A stretch of 64,000 nucleotides of DNA, from NCBI RefSeq assembly GCF_020084865.1, contig NZ_CP071953.1, positions 372,001 to 436,000 of the forward strand, written 5' to 3'. The DNA comes from Candidatus Kaistella beijingensis. Lineage in GTDB: Bacteria; Bacteroidota; Bacteroidia; Flavobacteriales; Weeksellaceae. This document shows, piece by piece, positions 43,079-52,370 of the stretch (position 1 is its first letter; the number at the start of each line of letters is the position of its first letter). The position numbers and the translations under genes are program-made. Below the pieces are notes generated by a model. It was given only the letters and a program-made list of their open reading frames with translations. It was not told the origin of the DNA and searched no databases.

Positions 43079-43633
43079 ATGGAAGAAATAGATTTAACAA
43101 TCGACATGGTAAAGCAGGAAATGGAAGCTGCGATGAAACACCTTGATCACGCTTTTCAGAAAATCCGCGCAGGAAGAGCTTCTACAACGATGGTTCAAGA
43201 CGTTATCGTAGAATATTACGGCGCACCAACTCCACTGAATCAGGTTGCAAACGTAATGATTCCTGATGCGATGACTATTTCGATTCAACCGTGGGATAAA
43301 TCTGCGATTGGTCCGATTGAAAAGGCGATCATCAACTCTAATTTAGGATTTGCACCTTCAAACAACGGTGAAAATATTATTTTAAATGTACCGCCATTAA
43401 CCGAGGAAAGACGTCGAGAACTTGCAAAACAGGCAAAAGCAGAAGCAGAAGCTACCAAAATCACGGTTAGAAACGCCCGTCACGACGGAATGAAGGAATT
43501 GAAAAAAATCGAAGGAGTTTCTGAAGATTTAATCAAAGTTGCAGAAGCCGATATTCAGGAGCTTACCGACAAATATGTGAAGCTTTGTGATGATCATTTC
43601 AAGGTGAAAGAAGGGGAGATTATGAAAGTTTAA
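43079..43633 (+). CDS. frr: Ribosome recycling factor
   Basis: A 184-residue protein that, with EF-G, splits the post-termination ribosome. Domain signatures are FQKIRAGRASTTMVQDVIVEYYG and PLTEERRRELAKQAKAEAE. Length is the family standard. It is co-oriented with pyrH and followed by a bidirectional terminator at 43717-43745. The 3' gap holds a G/T-rich simple repeat (GGTGGGTGAG, GTGAGTGGGTGAG). Confidence 0.96.
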   Translation: MEEIDLTIDMVKQEMEAAMKHLDHAFQKIRAGRASTTMVQDVIVEYYGAPTPLNQVANVMIPDAMTISIQPWDKSAIGPIEKAIINSNLGFAPSNNGENIILNVPPLTEERRRELAKQAKAEAEATKITVRNARHDGMKELKKIEGVSEDLIKVAEADIQELTDKYVKLCDDHFKVKEGEIMKV

Positions 43634-43716
43634 TGGTGGGTGAGTTGGCGTGTTTGTGAGTGGGTGAGTGAACAAAGTCAGACCTTTCAAACAACAGCAA
43701 ACCATTTCAAATAATA

Positions 43717-43745
43717 AAAAAGTCTCGAAATTTTCGGGACTTTTT
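43717..43745. terminator. Terminator between frr and the epimerase-like gene
   Basis: AAAAAGTCTCGAAA pairs with TTTCGGGACTTTTT (one G-T pair), with T-runs on both strands, serving both converging genes. Confidence 0.9.
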
Positions 43746-43751
43746 GCTTTT

Positions 43752-44408
43752 CTAATCATTATTTTTTTCCGCGAAACTGAAAATGCTACCCAGCTTTATT
43801 TTGGAATAACCATATGATTTTATTTTGGAAGAATTTATCATTGCTTGTGCCAAAACATCCGTTGGTAAAGGTTTTTGGCTTTCGAAGATGCCTAATTTGT
43901 TGGCAAATTTGATGATTTTTCCGCCCAAAACTTCGCCGGTTCTTTCAGAATCTTTTCGCTCCAACATTCCGGGTTGAAAGATAGTCATTTTATTAAAATG
44001 AAGATTTTTCACTTCCTTTTCCAGTTCGCCTTTCATTCGGGAGTAGAAAATTTTCGAATTTGAATTTGCGCCATACGATGAAACTAAAATGTAATCTTCA
44101 ACCTCGTTTTCTTTAGCGTTTTTGGCAAATTGATATTGATAATCGAAATCTACTTTTCGTTGCGCGTCTTTACTTCCAGCGTCCTTCAAAGTAGTCCCAA
44201 GACAGGAAAAAGCAACGTCGCCTTTTATTAAATCTTTCCATTCCTCAGGTTTTTCGAAATCTACAACATGGGCTTTCAATTTTTCATTTTCAATATTTAG
44301 AGGTCGCCTTACGAAGGCGTGAACTTCCTGAAAATCTTTATCTTCCAATAATTTATTCACCAAATCTTTTCCGGTTGCGCCTGTTGCGCCGATAACGAGA
44401 GCTTTCAT
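43752..44408 (-). CDS. NAD(P)H-binding oxidoreductase (atypical SDR)
   Basis: A 218-residue Rossmann-fold protein. The dinucleotide motif is GATGATGKDL at residues 7-16; VSSYGANSNSKIFYSRMKGE supplies the Ser-Tyr-Lys like region. It resembles the atypical short-chain dehydrogenase group (NAD(P)H-binding, YwnB/Tic62-like) and human HTATIP2-type reductases. Substrate unknown. It stands alone, divergent from the MmcQ-type gene with 96 bp between, which hold GATAAATGAT-type repeat words. Confidence 0.82.
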   Translation of the reverse strand: MKALVIGATGATGKDLVNKLLEDKDFQEVHAFVRRPLNIENEKLKAHVVDFEKPEEWKDLIKGDVAFSCLGTTLKDAGSKDAQRKVDFDYQYQFAKNAKENEVEDYILVSSYGANSNSKIFYSRMKGELEKEVKNLHFNKMTIFQPGMLERKDSERTGEVLGGKIIKFANKLGIFESQKPLPTDVLAQAMINSSKIKSYGYSKIKLGSIFSFAEKNND

Positions 44409-44504
44409 AATTTATAAATGATAGTTGATAAACGATAAATGATTTCTTAAAATTACTAAATTTGAATGATATAAATATCACTTATTAATTATCATTCATC
44501 ATTC

Positions 44505-44861
44505 ATGCTTGCCGAAGAAATCCGAGATTACTGTTTGACCAAAAAAGGAGTCACCGAAAGTTTTCCTTTCGATGCGGAAACGTTGGTGTTTAAAGTAGGA
44601 GGGAAGATGTTTTTGTTGATTCCACTAGAAAAACAGCCTGCGCAATTTTCAGCGAAAGCCGAACCTGATTACAGTGTGGAATTACGGGAACGTTTTCCGC
44701 AAATTACGGGAGCGTATCATATGAACAAACTCCATTGGAATTCCGTGGTTTGCGACGGTTTGAAAAAGGATTTGATTCTAAAACTGATTGATGATTCTTA
44801 TGAATTAGTTTTTAAATCTTTGACCAGGAAAATGCAGCAGGATGTTTTGAATTCATTGTAA
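44505..44861 (+). CDS. MmcQ/YjbR family protein
   Basis: A 118-residue protein of the MmcQ/YjbR double-wing fold, a possible DNA-binding family. Visible signatures: YCLTKKGVTESFPFD at the start, VFKVGGKMF, and HMNKLHWNSV. The biological role of the family is not established. Upstream lies a repeat-rich divergent region; a hairpin terminator follows. Confidence 0.88.
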   Translation: MLAEEIRDYCLTKKGVTESFPFDAETLVFKVGGKMFLLIPLEKQPAQFSAKAEPDYSVELRERFPQITGAYHMNKLHWNSVVCDGLKKDLILKLIDDSYELVFKSLTRKMQQDVLNSL

Positions 44862-44869
44862 TTAAAAGA

Positions 44870-44898
44870 AAAAAGCATCCATTTTCAGGATGCCTTTT
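44870..44898. terminator. Terminator between mmcQ-like and terC-like genes
   Basis: AAAAGCATCC (44871-44880) pairs with GGATGCCTTTT (from 44888) across a short loop; T-rich tails on both strands suit the converging genes. Confidence 0.85.
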
Positions 44899-44911
44899 GA
44901 GTTTGAAAAAT

Positions 44912-45649
44912 TTATTTTTCATCATTTGTGACGTGTTCATTCAGTTGTACTGGTTGACTTTTTTTGTTGACGCGCATTTGTATGATGTCAACAAGCAGCG
45001 AAAATGCCATCGCAAAATAAATGTAGCCTTTCGGAATTTCGCCTTCAAAACCTTCTACGATAAGGGAGAATCCGATAAGTAGGAGGAAGGAAAGTGCAAG
45101 AATTTTAAACGCAGGATGACGGTTCACAAAATCACTGATTGGTCTTGCTGCAATCAACATTACAATCACAGAAACAATTACCGCAGTGTACATTACCCAA
45201 AGTTCTTTTACCATTCCTACCGCAGTAATGATGGAGTCGATTGAGAAAACAAAATCCATAATTAAAATCTGTGCGATAATTGCGCTGAATGTAACGTTGG
45301 TTAAACTTTTAGTAACGTTACCATCTTCTCCCTCCATTTTATGATAAATTTCGGAGGTACTTTTATAAATCAGAAAGAGACCTCCCAAAATCAAAATCAG
45401 TTCTTTTCCGGTAATTCCCATTCCAAAAATCGTAAAGAAATTCTTATCCAATTTCATTATTTGAACGATGAGGAGCAAAAGTCCTAAACGCATTACTGCT
45501 GCGAGCAAAATTCCGACGTTGCGGGCTTTTCGCTGTTGTTCTTTTGGTAGTTTATTCGCTAAAATCGAGATGAAAATGATGTTGTCGATTCCCAAAACCA
45601 CTTCTAGTGCGATTAAGGTAAGCAGTGAGATAATAATTTCTATTTCCAT
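44912..45649 (-). CDS. TerC family integral membrane protein
   Basis: A 245-residue membrane protein with about seven helices. The two acidic helix motifs typical of TerC are LGIDNIIFISIL and DFVFSIDSIITAVGM. TerC/Alx proteins are linked to metal ion handling, especially manganese export and metal loading of exported proteins; tellurite resistance is only their historical name. No other ter genes are present. It is divergent from a TetR-type regulator, with 146 bp between that hold candidate operators, so it may be a regulatory target. Confidence 0.9.
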   Translation of the reverse strand: MEIEIIISLLTLIALEVVLGIDNIIFISILANKLPKEQQRKARNVGILLAAVMRLGLLLLIVQIMKLDKNFFTIFGMGITGKELILILGGLFLIYKSTSEIYHKMEGEDGNVTKSLTNVTFSAIIAQILIMDFVFSIDSIITAVGMVKELWVMYTAVIVSVIVMLIAARPISDFVNRHPAFKILALSFLLLIGFSLIVEGFEGEIPKGYIYFAMAFSLLVDIIQMRVNKKSQPVQLNEHVTNDEK

Positions 45650-45697
45650 ATTTTTTGATTAAATTTTCGTCTTGCAAAAGCAAAAATTATACCAAAT

Positions 45698-45771
45698 GAT
45701 AGTAATACTATCGTTAATAATTGTAAATATTTAACAATATTTTGTAAGGCTATTTTAATTTAATATTTTTG
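45698..45771 (+). promoter_or_regulatory. TetR-gene promoter with palindromic candidate operators
   Basis: TTG at 45742-45744, a 19-bp spacer and TATTTTTG at 45764-45771 form a full Bacteroidota promoter ending 24 bp before the GTG start. Just upstream lie a near-palindrome TTGTAAATATTTAACAA (45721-45737) and an exact one, GATAGT-AAT-ACTATC (45698-45712). Either could bind the TetR-type protein and also affect the divergent TerC gene. Confidence 0.55.
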
Positions 45772-45795
45772 TATGTAAAATAAAATTTTCTTCAT

Positions 45796-46464
45796 GTGGA
45801 AATTCAATTAAAATTTAAAGTAACCGACGCACTTTATCTACGCGACCCTGAATCAACGGACACCGGAAAATCTATTGTTAGATCGTCGATAGAACTGATG
45901 GGTGAAATTGGCTATGAACAGTTTACCTTCAAAAAATTGGCGGCGTATAATCACACTACGGAAGCTACTATTTATCGATACTTTGCCAATAAACATAAAT
46001 TATTGCTTTATATCCTGAACTGGTATTGGAACTATATTTTTTACCTCTCGCAAATTGTTGCAAACAGCGCTAAAACTCCCAGGGAACAATTGCAGAAAAT
46101 TTTAAGAATTATCACACACACCGACGAGAATTTTTCTGATCTGTTGGATTACAATATCGATACGCTCTATGAAATCGTCATTTCCGAGAGCAGTAAAGTA
46201 TATTTGGTAAAGGAGGTGGATGAAATTAATAAGGAAAACGTTTTTACGCCATATAAGGATTTGTGCGGCTACATTGCAGGAATCATTTTATTGGTAAATC
46301 CAAATTATCAGTACCCAAAATCTTTGTCAAGTACCATTATGGAAACCGCTCATGACCAACAGTTTTTCAGTATGCACCTTCCCAAACTTACGGATAATGA
46401 TACTAATGAACACCGAGAATACGTTTTGGAATTTTTAAAAAATTTGGTTTTTAAATTGCTTTAG
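45796..46464 (+). CDS. TetR/AcrR family transcriptional regulator
   Basis: A 222-residue regulator. The N-terminal helix-turn-helix is IELMGEIGYEQFTFKKLAAY followed by HTTEATIYRYFANKHKLLLY, the canonical TetR recognition helix. The C-terminal ligand-binding part is unique, so the inducer is unknown. The start is GTG at 45796; the nearby ATG at 45794 is out of frame and stops at once. It converges on ribF with a 4-bp overlap (46461-46464) and is divergent from terC. Confidence 0.9.
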   Translation: MEIQLKFKVTDALYLRDPESTDTGKSIVRSSIELMGEIGYEQFTFKKLAAYNHTTEATIYRYFANKHKLLLYILNWYWNYIFYLSQIVANSAKTPREQLQKILRIITHTDENFSDLLDYNIDTLYEIVISESSKVYLVKEVDEINKENVFTPYKDLCGYIAGIILLVNPNYQYPKSLSSTIMETAHDQQFFSMHLPKLTDNDTNEHREYVLEFLKNLVFKLL

Positions 46465-47381
46465 AAAGGGTAAATTTCAGTAATTTTCTTATCCTCGTCG
46501 AGTCTTTCAATCAATTTTTCCATACTTTCAAATTTGATTTCATCGTGCAAGAATTCTCGGAAATTCACGGAGATTTCTTCACCATAAATTTCTTCATTAA
46601 AATCAAGGATATAAACTTCGGTAGAGAGTGAATTTCCATTTACGGTGGGATTTGTTCCAATGCTCAACATTCCCTTCAGGTGATTATTTTTAACATAAAC
46701 ATCAACAATATAAGCACCTTTTTTCGGTAAAAGTTTTATAGGATTTACAGCAATATTCGCAGTTGGATAACCGATTGTCCTACCGATTTTTTTTCCGTGG
46801 ACAACTTCTCCCGAAACAGAATAAACGTAACCCAACATTTCTGCGGCTTCCTTCACATTTCCTACACTCAACGCATTTCTAATCTGGGTAGAACTGATGT
46901 GTTTGTCGTGAAAATCAACCGCTTCAACTTGTTCCACTTCAAAACCAAATTCGGGAGCCATTTTTTGTAAAAGTTGAAAATCACCGCTTTTATTTTTCCC
47001 AAAAGTATGGTCGTAACCGATGATTAAATGTTTTACGTTGAGTTTTTCGACCAAGATTTGTTTTACAAATTCTTCTCCGGTCAAATTTCTAAAATCTTCA
47101 TCAAATTCCTTTAAAAACAAATTCTGAACACCGTTCTTTTCTAATAGATAGGTTTTTTCATCAATCGTGTTCAGCAATTTCAAATCGTCATTCGGGTTGA
47201 AAACAGTTCTTGGATGTGGCCAAAAAGTAAAAACTGCAGATTCCAAATTTTTTTGTTCCGCCATCAAATTCAATTTTTTAATGATGCTTTGATGACCTTT
47301 GTGAACGCCATCAAACATTCCTATTGAAAGTGAAAGTGGAATAGTTGAAGAAATTGCGTTTAAGTCTTTAATGATTTTCAA
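46461..47381 (-). CDS. ribF: Bifunctional riboflavin kinase/FAD synthetase
   Basis: A 306-residue enzyme that converts riboflavin to FMN and then FAD. The N-terminal FAD synthetase domain has the nucleotidyltransferase motif GMFDGVHKGHQSI, then FTFWPHPRTVF and ISSTQIRNAL. The C-terminal riboflavin kinase domain contains GRTIGYPTANI. The start codon is TTG at 47381 (read as MKIIKDLNAI). A -7 box (minus strand TATTTTTG, 47401-47408) lies 19 bp upstream. I see no FMN riboswitch. It is divergent from atpD. Confidence 0.94.
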   Translation of the reverse strand: MKIIKDLNAISSTIPLSLSIGMFDGVHKGHQSIIKKLNLMAEQKNLESAVFTFWPHPRTVFNPNDDLKLLNTIDEKTYLLEKNGVQNLFLKEFDEDFRNLTGEEFVKQILVEKLNVKHLIIGYDHTFGKNKSGDFQLLQKMAPEFGFEVEQVEAVDFHDKHISSTQIRNALSVGNVKEAAEMLGYVYSVSGEVVHGKKIGRTIGYPTANIAVNPIKLLPKKGAYIVDVYVKNNHLKGMLSIGTNPTVNGNSLSTEVYILDFNEEIYGEEISVNFREFLHDEIKFESMEKLIERLDEDKKITEIYPF

Positions 47382-47400
47382 GCCGAGAAATTTTGATTTG

Positions 47401-47408
47401 CAAAAATA
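47401..47408 (-). promoter_or_regulatory. -7 box of ribF promoter
   Basis: The plus-strand word CAAAAATA reads TATTTTTG on the minus strand, matching TAnnTTTG, 19 bp before the ribF start. No TTG is visible at the ideal distance. Confidence 0.5.
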
Positions 47409-47501
47409 TCTTTTTTAAATGAATTGTGCGCTTAAAAAAACATCCATCACCCAACATCCAACACCCCGCAAATTATATGATAAAAATCTTCTTTTCTGAA
47501 A

Positions 47502-49061
<1,560 letters not shown>

Positions 49062-49076
49062 TTAGAAAATAGAATA

Positions 49077-49109
49077 AAGAAAAAAGAGTTAAGACTTCTC
49101 TTTTTTCTT
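49077..49109 (+). terminator. Intercistronic hairpin (attenuator?) between atpD and atpC
   Basis: AAGAAAAAAGAG (49077-49088) pairs perfectly over 12 bp with CTCTTTTTTCTT (49098-49109) around a nine-base loop. The stem's right arm is itself a T-run, as in an intrinsic terminator. No separate promoter for atpC is evident, so partial termination here would lower epsilon relative to beta. Confidence 0.7.
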
Positions 49110-49136
49110 TTCTCTTTACTCTTTAAGTCTAAAAAT

Positions 49137-49418
49137 ATGAATATCAAAATTTTAACTCCGGAATTTGTAGTTTTTGATGGCGAAGTAAGTTCAGTGCTTC
49201 TTCCCGGTAAGAATGGCGATTTCCATATCATGAAAGATCACGCCGCGATTGTAGCTTCGTTGGTAGGTGGAAAGGTAAAAGTTTTCACAAATGAAATCAA
49301 GGAAGATTTCGCAAAACATTTCACGAAAGAAAATGAAAAAGAAAGTGTTTTCTCTTTCCCCGTGAAAAGCGGAGTGGTTGAATTCAATAATAATAAAGGT
49401 ATTATTCTCGCTGAGTAA
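49137..49418 (+). CDS. atpC: ATP synthase F1 subunit epsilon, short form
   Basis: A 93-residue epsilon subunit. The N-terminal beta-sandwich is recognisable from NIKILTPEFVVFDGEVSSVL, LPGKNGDFHIMKDHAAIVA and a C-terminal SGVVEFNNNKGIILAE. The usual two-helix C-terminal domain (about 40-45 residues in E. coli) that inhibits ATP hydrolysis is missing; the gene ends cleanly at a strong terminator, so this is a natural short form rather than a truncation by mutation. It follows atpD after 75 bp. Confidence 0.93.
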   Translation: MNIKILTPEFVVFDGEVSSVLLPGKNGDFHIMKDHAAIVASLVGGKVKVFTNEIKEDFAKHFTKENEKESVFSFPVKSGVVEFNNNKGIILAE

Positions 49419-49441
49419 TTGGCTTTAAAACATAATTATAG

Positions 49442-49470
49442 TTCCCGAAATTTTTTTTCGGGAATTTTTT
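49442..49470 (+). terminator. Terminator after atpC
   Basis: TTCCCGAAA pairs with TTTCGGGAA across a five-base loop, then six T's, 23 bp past the atpC stop. Confidence 0.92.
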
Positions 49471-49615
49471 CTTTATTTAATTATTATTAGCTGATTTTCC
49501 GCTTGCAGCAAATTTAGCGAATGTTTTAGACACAATTACTACACATTTGAGACAATTCGATTTCATTTTTCAATTTGTTACTATTTTTAAGGAAGACATC
49601 TACTTTAGAATATAT

Positions 49616-50368
49616 TTAAATTTTTTTAATCCTCTGATGTGAAACCAAAATTAAAATCCCAATCAACATTACCGAAACAATTGAAGCATTCAGCGTTCCC
49701 AAATCCAAACCGCCTTTTGCCACAGGTTTTGTGAGGAAATCACCGAAAGTTGCTCCAAACGGTCTTGTAAAAATAAATGCAATCCAAAATAACAAAATAT
49801 GGTTGAATTCGGTGAAATAGTGGAGTAGAACCACCATCATGATAATAGCACCCGTAATCATCGCGCCCTGTAAATAACTCAAACCCAAATTGTCTTTCAA
49901 GAAATCACCGAAAGCCGTTCCCAAACTGTTGGAAAACAAAACCGCAATCCAAAAATAGATTTCTTTATTTCGCTCAAAAATAGGGTAGAATTCCAGATTT
50001 CCAAATTTTTTGTACCACAGAAATAGCGTTAACAAAAGCCCACAAACCAATAGCAAACTTCCCCACTCATAACCAAGATGCAGACTTCTGTCAATAAAAT
50101 CCGAAATTTCCGTACCAAAAGTTGTGGTTCCGATAATGACGAGCCAATAAAAAACGGGAATATATTTTTTCAGCGATAGTTGAATCGTTAAGACCACAAT
50201 AAAGAACAGAAAAGTAATTGCAATTCCGACCACATAACCCAAGTTCAAAGTCTGCGCGATAAAATCTCCGAGTGTTTCGCCCAAAGTCGTCGCGATAATT
50301 TTCATCAACCAAAAAAGAAGGGTAATTTCCGCAACTTTGTTGAAGTTGGTTTTATTCAGTTTTTCCAT
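49616..50368 (-). CDS. COG4705/DUF347 repeat membrane protein
   Basis: A 250-residue membrane protein with about eight helices arranged as four internal repeats. Each repeat carries a T/S-x-x-G-x-x-x-x-DF motif: TTLGETLGDFI, TTTFGTEISDFI, NSLGTAFGDFL and RPFGATFGDFL, each followed by a G-rich segment near LNLGY. This is the hallmark of the DUF347 family, whose function I do not know, although the acidic repeats suggest ion binding. I chose the ATG at 50366-50368 (MEKLNKTNFN). The GreA/Rnk-like gene lies 105 bp upstream on the same strand. Confidence 0.82.
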   Translation of the reverse strand: MEKLNKTNFNKVAEITLLFWLMKIIATTLGETLGDFIAQTLNLGYVVGIAITFLFFIVVLTIQLSLKKYIPVFYWLVIIGTTTFGTEISDFIDRSLHLGYEWGSLLLVCGLLLTLFLWYKKFGNLEFYPIFERNKEIYFWIAVLFSNSLGTAFGDFLKDNLGLSYLQGAMITGAIIMMVVLLHYFTEFNHILLFWIAFIFTRPFGATFGDFLTKPVAKGGLDLGTLNASIVSVMLIGILILVSHQRIKKI

Positions 50369-50473
50369 GATAAAAAAGTGACAGCAATTTTGCACCCACT
50401 TTTAGAATATTTTCCTTAAAATTTGATTAAAAAAATCTTCGCCAAAGTTGCGGAAATCTATCAAAGTTCTATT

Positions 50474-50884
50474 CTACAAATCCAAGTCTCCCGCCGCTTC
50501 CGGTTGATAAATAATCTCATCGATAATAATTTTCGTAACTCCGGAAGGAACAATCCATTCGATTTCGTCATTTACGCCATAACCGATCAAAGCAGCTGCA
50601 ACTGGAGAAAAAATCGAAACTTTTCCGTTTCTGAAATCTGCCTGATTGGGATATACAATTTGAAACTGCATTTCCTTTTTATTGTTTTCAAAATGAAATT
50701 TAACGATAGAATTCATTGTCACCACATCTGCGGGAATTTCTTCCGACTTTACAATTTTTGCGGAATGTAGCTCTGCCAACAACTTTTCGGCTTCATCTTT
50801 TTTAATGGAATTGCTCTGTTTGGCGTTGGTTATCGCTTGATGGATCCTTGTATAATCTTGTTTTGTAATTAATATTTGTTTCAT
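50474..50884 (-). CDS. GreA/GreB-type elongation factor (Rnk-like)
   Basis: A 136-residue protein of the GreA/GreB/Rnk family. The N-terminal helical part is short (about 1-45), as in Rnk, so it lacks the full coiled coil that GreA inserts into the RNA polymerase channel. The C-terminal FKBP-like domain includes KVSIFSPVAAALIGYGVNDEIEW, typical of the family. It probably binds RNA polymerase and may compete with Gre factors. I chose the ATG at 50882-50884 (MKQILITKQD). A terminator lies between it and the upstream PLP-enzyme gene. Confidence 0.85.
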   Translation of the reverse strand: MKQILITKQDYTRIHQAITNAKQSNSIKKDEAEKLLAELHSAKIVKSEEIPADVVTMNSIVKFHFENNKKEMQFQIVYPNQADFRNGKVSIFSPVAAALIGYGVNDEIEWIVPSGVTKIIIDEIIYQPEAAGDLDL

Positions 50885-50906
50885 GATGTTTGGTTTAATA
50901 ATAAAA

Positions 50907-50933
50907 AAACCGTCTGAATTTTTCAAACGGTTT
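50907..50933 (-). terminator. Terminator after the SPT-like gene
   Basis: AAACCGT pairs with ACGGTTT, with an inner TGAA/TTCA stem; on the minus strand it ends in seven T's, 25 bp past the stop of the gene at 50959. Confidence 0.85.
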
Positions 50934-50958
50934 ATAAGAAAATAATTTTTGAAAAATT

Positions 50959-52233
50959 CTAAATCGGTTTGAAAGACAAGTTTTGTTCTTCTAAAAGTTT
51001 TTGCGCCTGTTCTTTGTAAAAACCAGAAACCAACTTTTCGTGGATGGCTTCAAACGCCGCCAAAGTTTCGTTGATTTCGGAATCGGTGTGCGAAGCGGTT
51101 GGAATCAATCTCAACAAAATCATTCCTTTTGGAATTACGGGATATACCACTACAGAAGTGAAAATTCCGTAATTTTCTCTCAAATCTTTTGAAAGCAGGG
51201 TAGCTTCAACCGGCGTTCCTTCCATCATAACGGGAGTAACACAAGTATTGGTGTTTCCCAGGTTAAATCCTCTTTCTTTCAAACCGTTTTGAAGCTTGTG
51301 CACGTTCTCCCAAAGCTTTGCCTTGATTTCTGGTCTCGAACGAAGCAATTCCAATCTTTTTAATCCTCCGATAACCATTGGCATCGTTAAAGATTTTGCG
51401 AAGATTTGCGAACGCAGGTTATATTTTAAAATTCTGATGATGTCTTTATCTCCTGCGATAAATGCTCCAAACCCCGCCATCGATTTTGCGAAGGTCGAGA
51501 AGTAAACATCAATCTGGTCTTGACAACCTTGCTCTTCACCTGCTCCAGCTCCAGTTTTTCCTAAAGTACCGAAACCGTGTGCATCATCCACCAAAAGTCG
51601 GAAACTGAATTTTGCCTTCAAATCACAAATTTCTTTCAGTTTTCCCTGCATTCCACGCATTCCAAAAACTCCTTCCGTAATCACTAACACTCCACCGCCG
51701 TTTTCTTCTGCAACTTTGGTTGCTCTTGCGAGATTTTTCTCTAAACTCTCAATGTCGTTATGTTTAAAAGTAAAACTTTTTCCCATGTGTAAACGAACTC
51801 CATCCACAATACATGCGTGAGAATCTGCGTCATAAACGATTACGTCGTGTCTTGAAACCAAAGCATCAATTGTAGAAACCATTCCCTGGTAACCGAAATT
51901 CAAAAGATATGCAGCTTCTTTTCCAACAAATTCTGCTAATTCTCTTTCCAATTGTTGGTGTTGCTCGGTTTCTCCAGACATTGCTCTTGCTCCCATCGGA
52001 TAGAACATTCCGTATTCTGCGGCTGCTTTTGCGTCGGTCTCTAAAACTTCTGGGTGATTGCACAATCCGAGGTAATCGTTTGCACTCCAAAAAACTACCT
52101 CTTTCCCTTGAAATTTCATTCGCGGTCCGATTGGTCCTTCTAATTTTGGGAAAACGAAATATCCTTCTCCATAATCTGCAAACTGTCCCAAAGGTCCCGG
52201 ATTTTTTCGTAACCGGTCAAAAATATCTGTCAT
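50959..52233 (-). CDS. Alpha-oxoamine synthase, likely cysteate acyltransferase (sulfonolipid) or serine palmitoyltransferase
   Basis: A 424-residue PLP enzyme of the alpha-oxoamine synthase family, joining an amino acid with an acyl thioester. The PLP lysine is K250 in YFSTFAKSMAGFG; VDDAHGFGTLG contains the stacking histidine H219 and SANDYLGL lies near the start. The family includes KBL, BioF, SPT and the flavobacterial cysteate acyltransferase (CapB/SulA; F. johnsoniae Fjoh_2419), which makes the capnine backbone of sulfonolipids. I favour cysteate acyltransferase because the next minus-strand gene upstream (52371-53408) looks like a cysteate synthase, but SPT cannot be excluded. A -7 box lies 35 bp upstream of the start. 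Confidence 0.7.
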   Translation of the reverse strand: MTDIFDRLRKNPGPLGQFADYGEGYFVFPKLEGPIGPRMKFQGKEVVFWSANDYLGLCNHPEVLETDAKAAAEYGMFYPMGARAMSGETEQHQQLERELAEFVGKEAAYLLNFGYQGMVSTIDALVSRHDVIVYDADSHACIVDGVRLHMGKSFTFKHNDIESLEKNLARATKVAEENGGGVLVITEGVFGMRGMQGKLKEICDLKAKFSFRLLVDDAHGFGTLGKTGAGAGEEQGCQDQIDVYFSTFAKSMAGFGAFIAGDKDIIRILKYNLRSQIFAKSLTMPMVIGGLKRLELLRSRPEIKAKLWENVHKLQNGLKERGFNLGNTNTCVTPVMMEGTPVEATLLSKDLRENYGIFTSVVVYPVIPKGMILLRLIPTASHTDSEINETLAAFEAIHEKLVSGFYKEQAQKLLEEQNLSFKPI

Positions 52234-52268
52234 TATCTTATTTGGTTTTTAAATTTAAAATTAAGTAA

Positions 52269-52276
52269 CAAAGTTA
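52269..52276 (-). promoter_or_regulatory. -7 box of the SPT-like gene
   Basis: Plus-strand CAAAGTTA reads TAACTTTG on the minus strand, matching TAnnTTTG, 35 bp before the start. The nearest TTG gives only a 14-bp spacer. Confidence 0.45.
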
Positions 52277-52370
52277 ATTAAAATTCACCTCAAATAAAAA
52301 CCTTTTGCAGTGAAACAAAAGGTTTTAGTATGATAACTATGAAAATTGATCGAAATTAATTTTCTGTTTA

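Noticed and set aside
43640..43675. G-quadruplex in the GGTGGGTGAG repeats after frr
   Set aside because: Only two GGG runs are present; it is a simple G/T-rich repeat.
44912..45649. Tellurite-resistance locus
   Set aside because: Only a TerC-family membrane protein is present; other ter genes are missing and TerC alone is linked to metal handling.
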